Source: Anticarsia gemmatalis (taxonomy: Eukaryota; Arthropoda; Insecta; Lepidoptera; Erebidae). Taken from it: DNA of 64,000 bases. The translations under genes were made by a program, and so were the position numbers. Under the pieces are notes generated by a model, which saw only the letters and a program-made list of their open reading frames with translations, was not told the origin of the DNA and did no database searches. Below, piece after piece: positions 43,511 through 56,100 of the stretch; position 1 is the first letter of the stretch, and the number at the start of each line of letters is the position of its first letter. The DNA is taken from assembly GCF_050436995.1 (NCBI RefSeq), contig NC_134770.1, forward strand, positions 1,312,501 to 1,376,500, given 5' to 3'.

Positions 43511-45639
43511 AAGCACGTTCCATGTAATTTTATCGACTAAATGTCAAAGTGAGTTTTAGTCGATTTTTAATTCAGCCAAAAAAACCTTTTGTTGTATAAT
43601 GAAATGTATTTTTAAAAATTAATTAGTGCTTTAGTGACGATTAACTTTAAGAGAATATTACTAATATCTTCTGGTATCTATTGATATTAGTGTCTAATTA
43701 AAATATATATTTTTTGTAATGCGCTTCAATCTTACTAACAGTAACATGAGCTTAATTTATTATTATCACTAAATCTCAATACTATGTGTTTTTACTTTAT
43801 ATGTTAGCTAATTAGTATAAGATCGCTATAAATCCCTTTAAAAGTTTAAAACCAACAGAGTCCGATCAGGGAAATATCAACACAGGCACAATCTAAAAAA
43901 TCGCGGCCTTTTAGAGAATACTTTTTTAAAACATTTTCTTCTAACATGCCGCGTTTCATATTTTAATATTTTCTTTTCCGGTCTTTATGAGAGTGAAATA
44001 ATTTACTTACGGAGGTTTACAATACTCGTCCCAGCGTTATAAAATCTTTAGTTTTTAAATTTCCCGCGGTTTGGCGGCATTTTTCGGTGGACAATAAATT
44101 CTAGTTTTACCTACATACTGTTCGCATCTTAATTTTTACACAATGTTAAGTGTTAGTTACCTAGGTATGTTTGTTACTTTCTCTTGTATTTGCCTTAATA
44201 ACTTTCAGTCATTAAAAATGTGCTGTAACTACATAGCCGTGACTCAACACCAACTTTTGATATCGTTTTCAAGAAACTTGTGGTATGTATTGAAAATATT
44301 ATTATACTTACGCACTTACTCGTAGTTATTAATACTTACTTCGTAATTAAGTACTTACTTTAGGTCAATATTAGTCCTCAGAAGAAATAACTAGGTGCCA
44401 GCGTCTTCCATATTATTGGGATGAAGCTATGTGCATTGTGTATTTATATTTTCTGACGGTATTAAGGTGAAGGCATTCTTTACCGAGCTGAAGAGAACAC
44501 GTCTAACGAAACAAATTTTGTTATTATTTACATGAAATCGTTTCAAACCTCGCAAACTTATCTAGGCCTAAGTAGAATCATCTGATTCTGAAAGATCCCC
44601 AGACATCCTAGAGGGTTGGATGACGTCATAAGACTCGGTCTGGCTGTTAAAATCTAATTGATAATTTTATTGCAGATGTCTCTTAATAGTTAATACCTAA
44701 TTTCCTTGACTTGTTCGAGTCGGATAAAATGAGCGTTTACGTAAACGTTTACGAGAAAAGTATAAATGGTATCTTTTCTTATCTCTATCTATAGTAGGTA
44801 ATGTTAATGTAGAATGAAAATGTTACATATTTTTCCCTATGAGATTATGAAAAATTACCACCTTTGAATTTCGAATTCAGCGCGGCCTGTACTAACATGT
44901 ACTAGTTCATGTAAATTCCGCTAGATGTCGTTGTTCTCTATTTACATCTTTGGAGGGCGCTTAAGCTTTAGGTTTTAAGCTATGTCTAGATCGTGATTTT
45001 TTATAATTTAGAGGTGCAACTTCTGAATCCTACTGACTAGCGACAAATTTTGTAGAGAAACTGATTAGCGCCCCAAGTGAATTTCGGAGGAACTATTGTT
45101 TCAAAGTATTTTGAATGTCGAGAGTTTGCTAGAACATCTGTAGAAAAACGTACTACAGTTTTAATTTTAAATGTAAACGGCCCTAAGAATTTAATAAGGT
45201 ATCAGGGTATACTATAACGTCAAACAAAAAAAGATCGGCATTAAATAATTTTCTGGAAGCAACTCATTTTGAGCGCTTCAACTTTCAAAACAAAAAATAA
45301 ATAACACGTTTCTTAATCAAAAAACATTATTTATTTTTCTATACAATTTTACATTTCTTGCGTCTCGAGTGCAGCTCTCTATAAATAATTTCTTTGATAA
45401 TTCTAAAAATTTACAATAAATAACTAAAAAATCTCTGAGAATTAAAAACAATATACTTACTATTTACATATCAACATATTCTTCGCCGTATTTTAAATTA
45501 TTTATACATTTAAATTTAATTTTTCTTGTGTAGTGCAAAATTTGAAATGCATTGGTAACATATTAAGCATACGTTACAACAAACAAAACTGCATCCGTTT
45601 CAATTATATTATAATTTTAGAACCCGTTTCAGAGCGTAC

Positions 45640-45745
45640 AAGTAAAATTGAGTATAAAATATCACGCTATCGTTGCCTGTCATTTTAGAAAGAGAGAGAT
45701 AGCATGATATTGCAACTAATTTTACTATAAGAAACGGGTGCTTAT
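45640..45745. repeat. foldback repeat with ACCCGTTTC ends
   Basis: ACCCGTTTCAGAGCGTACAA and GTAAAATTGAG near 45620-45650 pair imperfectly with CTAATTTTAC and TAAGAAACGGGTG near 45715-45740. MITE-like, no ORF. Confidence 0.45.
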
Positions 45746-48154
45746 TAAATTAACTAATGCTTAATTACTCATTATCGCATACTACCTAACATATTTAAAC
45801 GTGTTAACTTTATATTTGTGATAAAATTTAAATATTCAATTGATAATTATTTTTTTGGCGTACAATAAACTAAGTAATATTTTAAGGAGAATACTTACAA
45901 AAGGTGCTGACTAGACTATCTTCCTTTTATATCAAAGAATTTTAACTTATGTATATCGCAAGGCAAAGGTGCAAAAATCGCTTGCACTATTCATGTAAGT
46001 ACTTATTTGTCAAATATATTCTCAGTTTCAACACTTATACAATAACTTACGTTCAACAATTAATATATTTAGCGATAATTAAAACTGATGCAGTATCATT
46101 TTCGTGTTGTAACGTAAGCTAAGTATGTTACCAGCGTATTAAAGTGTATCATGTTTAGTTTTCACTTTGAAATTGAGCAATTTCATCTTTTTACAGCACT
46201 TTTAATATAACAATTACCATGAAATGATTAAGAGCGAAATAAGCTGCGAAGAAAGTTGAATTCTCCCCGTTTTTGGGGAGAAAAAATATAGTAGGTAGAT
46301 AAATATTTATTGAAAATAGCGTCTCAGTATTTTATAATTAATTGACGAGGTAATAAAGGCGAAATAAACGTACTTATTAAAGTACTAAATGTCTTTATTT
46401 TTTGAGTAAATAAAGCTGTTTTGTGAAGGTAGTCAGGATGTACAGTCGTCAACACAAGTCTTACCAACTATTCAAGTAAATATTGAACAAATAGTTGGTA
46501 AAACTGCGTTGCAATGTCTGCAGTGGTGTGATAAATGAAAGAATTTGTTGTGTTGACATGTATTTTAATGTTTATCATGTAACTACAAGACCTAAATCCA
46601 ATAAAATGTAGGCTAACAACGTAAAATACAATATATTCTATGAACGTGCCATAGTGCTGTCTCCCGTGTCTTGTAAAGCATCGTTTAGCGACATATGTGA
46701 ATAGACAATAAAATTGACTTTAAATGTAAATTAACGGCTTAAAATGTCTTTTTTGTTCTGTCAATTTTAATGTCTTAAACATGTGTAATAGCGTCATCTG
46801 AGTAGATTAGTGTCATTTGTCAGTAACAAGATATTAAATTATCACGAACAAAACAATCATTGATATATATTATCTTCTGTACATTCAACACAAACAGAGG
46901 TAAGCTATCACGACATCAAAGTCCTATCACTAAAACATTTAGTTTTTTCCATTCGAAAATATTTCTAGAGAAAAAGATATGCACTATTTACCTGATAACA
47001 TTAATTAATTCAGCTATGTTTAGAACTAGTCCAATGTTGGCTATAACACTGTTTATGTAATTTGACATCGTAGTAATTGTATCTAGAATTGGCGACGTAG
47101 ACAAACGTAAAATAATCTAAATATTGCTATTCATAAACAGTAATATAGACAAACTACCACAAGGTTCACACCATTATATATAAACATCTATTCTAGGAAA
47201 CATAATAGTTTGATAAACAGCGCGCGGTGGTGTCTTCGTACTCCTGTCTTAAGCTAGGTCCTTGTGCAAGGCTTATTACTCAAATTTAAGTCGAATCATC
47301 GCTATATTTTTTAAGAAAAATTTTTAGAAAATCTTTTACTGTTTTTTTTTTCACTAATCGAATATAATTGACATTGCAATGACACTTACTACTAACCTAA
47401 AGAGTGCTAAACTATTACTTACAATTACATACTTTTGGTTCTTAAAACATTTTAAAATGTCCGACAGAATGTCTACGAAACGAAACTCGTGCAAAATTAA
47501 GAAACAAGCACAAAGCGTGGTCTACTGAAATAAACAAAAAATAAAACTCACTTTTTTCTATAATATACCTCAGTTTCTTTATTTCTTGTACATTTTCACA
47601 ACTGTCACGTTTTACAAAACAACCAAGTTTAACTTAAAAGTCTTAGATAACTTGTAAGTTAATTTATAGAAATATTACAAATACGCGAGGACACTAACGT
47701 CTCGTCCGCGCGTCAAAGGGAACAAGAAACGAAAACTAAGTACTTTTCAACATTACTCACAAACTAATATCATTTTTTTACTAAAAATCATCACTAAAAC
47801 GGGTAACAGTGCCGTGTTCAAAACCGGTCATAATTTTATCTAAGTCAGTGTCGCCATTTTGAAAACGGCACTGGAAAAATAATAAACTAAACTCTAATTA
47901 TTCAAATTAAATGGGAATATTACTTAATCGATACCTAAACCGCTAAGTCCATAAACAAAATGCAGATGCATTCAACGGAGCATTGCTCCACACTAAAAAA
48001 AAAGAAAAAAGAAAAAAATGGAAATGTAATAATGTGTAATAATATGAAAAAACTCATGTTACTGTGTCTAAAATTATATTAAAAAAACTAACTGTTAATG
48101 TCTTTATAAGAGTGATCTAGATCACAAATTGTAAAAATAAGGAATTATTTAAAA

Positions 48155-48320
48155 ATGTTGCCTCTATTGAAAAATTTACCCGCTTATTTTTTGTGGTAAC
48201 TTTCCGAAATATTGACTACCCGACAACTATTAGTAGGCGACAAATAACGTTTTTTAATGAGTCATTTGTCTGTATTAATAGTTGTTGGATGGTAAAACGG
48301 GTAGATTTTTCTCATATATG
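48155..48320. repeat. imperfect palindrome
   Basis: GAAAAATTTACCCG pairs with CGGGTAGATTTTTC, and CCGACAACTATTA with TAATAGTTGTTGG. The short ORFs over it on both strands are consequences of the palindrome. Confidence 0.4.
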
Positions 48321-49049
48321 TGTAAGGCAACCCCCCATTCCCCCCCCTCACTGGTGGTGTTGTGGCTGTGTGTGTCTGTGTGCCGTCCGTTCTTGATATG
48401 TGTAAGATTGTGTTCTCCACCTCAACGCCGTTAGCTAGAAGCAAATAGTTTTCATTGAGTTATGAATGTATTTGAAGTTTTACACTTTTGACCGAAAAAT
48501 TGGCGATTTAATAATGAAAATAAATGGGTAAAATATAATAGTGAAATTGTCAAAACTATTATTATAGAAATAATTGCAATTGAGCGGGATAGGGAATCCC
48601 AATCGATTCCAACTATTTTGACTGTGCAATTTTAAAAGTATATTTTTCTTTTTACACTTTAATTGTAGCTGTTGACTGATACAAACTGATTAGTGTAAAA
48701 AATAATACAAAAAAGGTTTTATCCCATTTTAAGGTCAAAAAGCGTCTGTTCAGTGCCTAATCGTATGTACTGTTGTAAAAACTTAAACTGAAAAACAAAC
48801 TAAGAGAAAAAAAAACTAAAAAATTCAACTGAAATTGAGCAAAAACTGTGACTTCAGTGAAAAAGACATGTACTTGTGTTTATTTTACATAATTTCTCTA
48901 ATTATTTGTCACTGTGATATGTAGTTTCGAAGCATATATAATATTTATATAATATATATACGGACGTACGCTAGACGTAAAAACCTCTTCAGATTTGAGC
49001 GTTAGCCGTTACCTACTGCGGTAGAGTACGCATCAAAGGGTATTTCGCT

Positions 49050-49265
49050 AAATCGGTGTTTCTCAACCTGTGGTCCGCATAGCCCTGGGGAGCCTTCAGT
49101 TTGTTTGAGGGTTCGCGGTGTTAAATATGACCTATTAAGTTTTTTTTAATAACTCATTTCTGTCCCACTGCAGGGCAAGGGTCTCCTCCTAAACGAGGAG
49201 GAGAGTTAGGCCTTGAGTGCACTACGCTGGCCAAGTGCGGGTTGGGGACTTTGCATGCCCTCAAC
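49050..49265 (-). repeat. hAT end fragment and reverse LINE 3' fragment
   Basis: CGGTGTTTCTCAACCTGTGG at the left, then GTCCCACTGCAGGGCAAGGG ... CGCTGGCCAAGTGCGGGTTG, the complement of the LINE tail. Confidence 0.45.
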
Positions 49266-51846
49266 CTATTAAGTCAGCATAAGATTATTTAACCATTTGG
49301 AGAGAAAACGAATAAGTTAACACTGGTATCAATTTTCTATAGGAAAAGTTCCGCTACCTACAGCGGTAACGGATAACGCTCAACTCCGAAAAGATCTTAA
49401 AACAAAAATTGACATTTCCATACAAGCGTTGTACAATCGGGCACAACACGCTTAACCTTACATTACAATATTACTACAAATCTAAATCAGTGTATTTTAA
49501 GTACAAATCTAAATTTATTAAGCTTAGAAGCTGTGTTGCCACACGAAAAAATATAAGACTTGTTGTGCGCGAATGTACATTATACACTTAAAAAATATCT
49601 ACATATTTTCTTTTCGTTAAGGTGTTTTTATAAATTGACATAGCATAATTACGCTTTTTATCCACAAAGATATGTCATTCCCCGCGATAGATATATTTTA
49701 TAACTATTAACTACTTTGTTCATGCGAGATGTAATCATATTGATAGTAATATACTATTAAACTAAACGAAATAGGTATATTTTTTGCTAAAACCTTTAGA
49801 GACTTCTTTCATCCTTTTCTTTCTCTTATTGTTGGATAGGGATTAATCAAATAGTTGTTTGGTTCATACAACTGGGTCTAACTATAGATACTTTGAAATT
49901 ATTAACCATTGTCACTAAGACAATATATATTGTTGATAATCACTCCACATTTTGATAATGATCATAGAAATTAAAAAAATATTTAGAATATTTCTAGTCC
50001 GTCTTCTTAAGAATTAAAGAAGTAGTGACCAATATAAGAAGTCTCTACGAAAGCAACAGTGACGTCACAACAAACCATCATTAACAATTAAATCTCGCAC
50101 GAACACAATAAAATTGAAATAAACTAATTAAAATTTCTTAAATATTTAACACTGCCATTTTATATTTATTTATTATTAAGTATTTTTTTTATTGAACATG
50201 ACACTTGAGTACCTGATTGTACTTTCATAACAACTAAACTGCTGGACCAATTTTGATGGGAAAAATAGAAAAAAATAGGAAAGAGTAGAAATGAAAGATA
50301 GTGGGCGTTTCCCCCAAAATTATGTCCAACAGTGGACCGATGCAAAATATGTTTTACAGCATATTCATATGTACATAAATCAGTATTTTTCTATACATAT
50401 GTTATTTTTAGATCTAACTTGCATTCACTTTGGCTTAATTTTTTGGCTTAGATAAGTCAAGGAACAAAAGCAGTATTTTGAGAGAGAAAAAATAAATAAA
50501 GAAAAAATTGCAAAAAAGTTTTTTTGTCAAGATTTTTTTTGTGATGTAGAAAGTTTAGTATTTCATTCGAAAATCGATAAAATTATCTTTTAGGAAATTA
50601 TGTGTACAATTTTCACTATAAGAATAGAGATAATATTTTCATCAAAATAATTTTAGGATCAAAGTATAACAATTATTCGAGTTAAATAACAAATTTCAAT
50701 GAAAATATTGATTGCAAAAAGTATCTATCTGATTATTATAAATAATCTTACTTAAACAAAAATGCGATTTAAATAAGAAAAGAAGAATATTTTGTACAAT
50801 TTTGATTTTCATAATTAAATGAATACTTAATGTCTCAATAAACATAATATAAATAGTATATTTTATTTCTATTATGGTATGGTGTAAGCTCCAAATCGTA
50901 CTATTACGAGTGATTTTAATTTAATGAAAAAAAAAAAATCTTTCAGTGTTGCTATACTTTGATCCATTAAGACTGTATAAAATGTGATATCTCTATATTT
51001 TCGCTTTTAAAAATAATATTTTACAAATTTCTTAAGCGTTCCAATGTGTGTTTAGTTATTCAGTAAATTATAGAAAAAACCCTTGATAACATTTTTATTG
51101 TAGACCATTATCGTAAATTATAAATTAAAAAATGTTGTAGTTGTTGTACCTTAAAATATAAAGTTCAGCATCCATCTTTTTAAGAAGTATTATATTAATT
51201 AATATCTTTGATTTACTTTAACACAATATTGTGAGTTGTTTCCAAAATAACTAAACACACATTGTATATGAAATCGAAGCAAATATAGAGATGATCAATA
51301 GTAAAATCTATGGTCCCTACAATCCAAGGTTTTTGAGAAACATCGACAATTCGATACAAAATCATTTATAGACCTCCACAGTTCAGTCTGAAATATTATG
51401 CGATAGAACTGACTAGAAAATAAGCAAGTCAAAATAAAATATAGGAGCCTATTATCTAAAACAATTAGGCCGATCTATACACAATAAATACAAGATTCCC
51501 GAGATAATACACAAAAACACAACAAAAAAACGAAAATGGCAGGAGTCCATGAGAAAAATATCTAAAAACATTGACTAAATTCGCCCCTAACTAAGTTTTG
51601 TGCAGACAAAAATCATTTTCAGCATAACTATACACTAAACAAAACTTAAACATTAAAATTTTTAATCTGGTAACACTAATTCTTTGGCTTGCCAACAACG
51701 AAAATTATGCACAAACACGGCAATGTTGCCATTAAAATATCGAATCCGCCTTTTTTAAATTGGTCCTTCACCGCTAAAGAAAAATTTACATGTCTTTTTA
51801 AACATTTCGATATTTTTTTTATACATTTAATTATGAATTGTTCTTA

Positions 51847-53124
51847 CTAGTATTCATGATCGGAGATGCCGTTATTCTGGCCTTGTCTCTGGTTGTTTTG
51901 CTCTTGGCTTTGGTTTTGGCTTTTGTTGGGGTTCTGCCCCTTGCCCTGGCCGATTTGTCGTGACGATGAGAAGCACAGCTTCATTACGAACGGGAATTTT
52001 GCGCCTGAAAATGTTTGAGAAAATATTTTAGTACGAGATGTAAAATATTTGAAGACTACCTGTGAGGCAAAATCTTTTTTAATGTTGCCTTAGAGTAATA
52101 TGAAACACCGTATTTATTATCTTCATACAAAATCCGTATTTCATGCGGATTTTATATGAAGATTTCAGATAGTTTCAAGTTATATCATAGTTTCAAAGCA
52201 TTGCACTAGCTTAAAATTAGTTGTATTCGAACCAAATAAATGGAGTATGTCTTTATGCTTAAACTGATGAAATACATTACAGTTTATGATAAAGTTTTTC
52301 TAGTCAATGATAATAGTCTTCAGTAGCGCGATTCTGTCGAGTATCGAAAGTTTGACATTTAGAATGTACTGCCAAAATAGTTCCTACGACACCCGTCAGA
52401 GGCGCTGATCAGATTTTCATACAAAATTTATTTATTACAAGCTAGTACGATAGTCGATAGTAGTAGAGAATCGAGCTAGAGTTTTTACTAAATAGACGAG
52501 AGTTATTACAAAAATAGGTTATGAATAAGTTAAAAAGTGTTAAAAGTGAAGTGTTATGTACCTGGATGTTGTATGGTCGCGTGGTTGCACGCCATTATCG
52601 CCATCACTGACTGCGATATGTTCTGGAACTCCATCAGACCAGACGATGATCTGGAAATATACGATAATAATACATATAATATTTTGTAACACATTGTTGC
52701 TTTATTGGATACTAGCTGACCCGCGCAACTTCGCTTGCGTCACATAAGAGAGAATGGGTCAGAATTTTCCACGTTTTTGCAACACTTTTTACTGTTACTC
52801 TGCTTCTATTGGTCGTAGCGTGATGATATAAAATATGCTTTTTTTACACGAAAAATATTCTCAAAATTATTTATATCTCATAATATACCGAAGTCGCGCT
52901 AAGGCATATCCGCCATTAAAACAGTTGCCATGACAACGGATTTTGTTAATTCAGTGTCATTATAATATTGAATATTCGCGACTTCGTTCGCCACCTGAAT
53001 TTTCCCGGGAAATGCGTGATTTTCCCGGAGTAAAAAGTAGCCTATGTCCTTTCTCGGGTATCAAAGTGTCTCCATACCAAATTTCATGCAAATTGGTTCA
53101 GTAGTTTAGGCGTGATTGAGTAGC

Positions 53125-53167
<43 letters not shown>

Positions 53168-56100
53168 GTTACTTTCGCATTTATAATATTAATATAGTAT
53201 ATATAGTATAGTATATATAGTATATAGTATATATAGTATATAGTATGGATTGAATGACCCCAGTTTATAAATATAGTATTATGTGTTCTTAGACATATTT
53301 AATAGTTGGTAAACTCAAGTATAATTCCTTGCGTAGTTGAATCTTTTTTTAGGAAACCAAAACCCCAAAATAATAACTTTTACGAATATACTTTTTTTTA
53401 ATAAGCCATTTTTGTCCCACTGCAGCGCAAGGGTCTCCTCCCGAACGAGGGGGAGGGGTTAAGCCTTGAGTCTACCACGCTGGCCAAGTGCGGGTTGGGT
53501 ATAAAAAATTCCCGAAATGACATTTAGGTTTGTTTGTAGAATACTACAGCCAGCTTTCTTTTTGCGTGTTTGAACTTCATTATTACTTAAAAAAATAATA
53601 TTAAGTGATATGTTAGGTCGGGGAAAAAGTCTTTTCGTATTATAGTATGTGTGAACTTGTAATTAAATCTTTTCTCTCCACAAAAAAGCTCGATATTTGG
53701 GTACCTCACGAGCTCACTAAAAGAAACCTAATGAACCGTGTATTCATTTATTGATTTTATTTGATTTATGATTCTTGAAGCCAAAGAGATTTTATTACGA
53801 GTTCATACATACTATAATGTAAAAGACTTTTTCGCCTACCTAATATTTACAATTAACGTAACAAATTTTACTTCGTTATTTCTAGTAATGAGAGTATGAA
53901 GCTATGAAGGGTGTTTACCTCTCACTCTTGAGCGGGAACTTGGAGATGGTGTGCGGCGGCGTGACGCCGTAGTCCTTGAACACCTGCAGCAGCTGCTCGT
54001 CCGACACATCGGGCGGCGTGTTGAAGAAGTGCAGCACCTGGACAACACACGGTTACTTACTACATATTCTCATATTCCATTACTTGACTACCTCTGTGGC
54101 GCAGTGGTTTAGGTCGCCATGCCGATACCACTGTGTCGGGAGGTCGTGGGTTCGATTCCCACACGAAGCAATTATTTGTGTGATCCACAAATAATTGTTT
54201 CGGGTCTGGTTGTGATTTGTGTCCGTTGTTTGAATGTTTGTAAAAGTCCTCGCGACATAAGAGCTATTCTTAGTGCGAGAGTTGTCTTTTTTTAAGGAAT
54301 TCTCATTGTGAAACCCGATCGGCATAAGCCGAATCAGTGCAGTAATTGCTTCATGCTAGTTTTGTTTGATAAATATTGCCGAACTGATCGTGCCAACCCG
54401 AATATGTGTGTAGCAATAACAATAACAGTTGACAGAAGAAACGAACTTTTTTTTATACCTCTAAAAAATATTTTTTCTAAGATATTAAAATTCGTAGGTT
54501 TCTATATTGTTAAGTTAAGTCCCCAACCCGCACTTGGCCAGCGTGGTGGACTTAAGGCCTAACCCCTCCCTCATTACGGGAGGAGACCCTTGCCCAGCAG
54601 TGGGACAGTAATGGGTTAAATTTATTTATTATCTATATTGTTACCTTGCTAGGCGGCTGTATCCTATTCTTATGTATAGAGGCGGGCGTGAGGAAGCGGT
54701 TGTTCTTGTTGCCCACGTAGTCCTTGAACGAGGGGCTCTTGTCCGGCAGCGGGTACGGGTTCATCACCTCTGACAGGTACGCTTGTTTTGAGAAACTGAA
54801 ACATACAACATGATGCTATTATTATTAAAAGTCTAGAGAAAAACTAAACAATAATAAGTTTGTTGTAAGTAAGTTTTTTACGATGCTGTGAGGAGAAAAA
54901 TCCTCTTGTATAGCAAACTTTACCATCGAGATTATGCACATTATTTGAAATGCCTAAGTAAAATAAAATTACAAGTACCAAGAATCAAATTCTGACGAAT
55001 AGACCAAAATTAATTAAGGTCTGCCACTAAAGTAACCCTTACTAAACTAAAAGGTTGGCTTGGAAACAAAAACATTTTGATTTAGTTTCTGCAGAAATTC
55101 GCTTGAAAATGCAAAATAAAACTCAAATCTTCAGCATTTATTTTACACATAGGGTACTTTTTACCCTATGCAGACAGAGTAGCGGGCAGGAGCTAGCGAG
55201 AAATAAAACAATAGAATTAAGAAACCGGCAAGATTGTCCCACACAAGTACTAGATAGCCGTATAGAGAATTGTCGAGATAATTTGGCAAAGTTTCAAGCA
55301 CATTCAATAACGTCGCAGCGGAACTAAAAGTTAAACTATTTATACGTTCAACACAATACTTAGTTAAAAGGTTTCGTTTGGCAACTTTAAGATGCCATTG
55401 TTCTTAATAGAAAGAAGATTCAGTTCGAATTATTATGAATGACATATTACATATTAATCCAATTGTGGAAGTGAGTAGGGAAAGCCAAGTGGTATGGACA
55501 TTTCCGTCCACACAGGTCAAAGTTTAAAAATGGTTGCACACCAATGACTTTTGAAGTTTAGGTGTCTTCACTTAACTTCAAAAGTCATTGGTGTGTGTAT
55601 TACAAATAATTATGTTATCATTTGCTATAACGGTAAAAGAGCTCATCGTGAGGAAACCTTACATGCTTTTGAAAGTTTAGTTTTTGAAGAACTGCGAAGT
55701 AAATTCGTACTATACTAAGCCAGCGTGGTGAGCTAAGGTCTAACTAACCAAAAGGTCTATTGATTAGTAGACCTTAGTTCAAGCCAATAATAATGATAAC
55801 CAAATTTCGAATACAAAATCATTTTTCACAACACACAAAAAATATGTATACAATTAACTTAAACATTATTGGAACCACGTGTTGATTCCGTTGCACTTTC
55901 TTACGCGAAAACGGCTTGACCGATTTGGATATAACTTGGCAGGATGACGGATTATATGTATTAGGTCGGGAAAAAGTATTTTCGCATTATAGTATGTATG
56001 AACTTGTAATAAAATCTTTTCTCAACACAAAAAAGCTCGATATTTGGGTACTGAAAGAAACATAAAGAACCGTGTACTCATTTGTGATTCTTGAAGCCAA

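Larger units (their letters stand above)
43511..51846. other. TE-poor AT-rich region; possible long 3' UTR of the hnRNP L gene
   Basis: No credible ORF. Repeats are few: a foldback at 45640-45740 and LINE and hAT fragments at 49050-49265. The rest is AT-rich, with no SINE head recognised, in contrast to the neighbouring introns. Minus-strand AATAAA signals exist, for example at 45335-45330. Long AT-rich 3' UTRs are common for neural RNA-binding protein genes, so the part next to 51846 may be transcribed. Confidence 0.35.

Noticed and set aside
48193..48444. Short ORFs on both strands
   Set aside because: Produced by the imperfect palindrome at 48155-48320.
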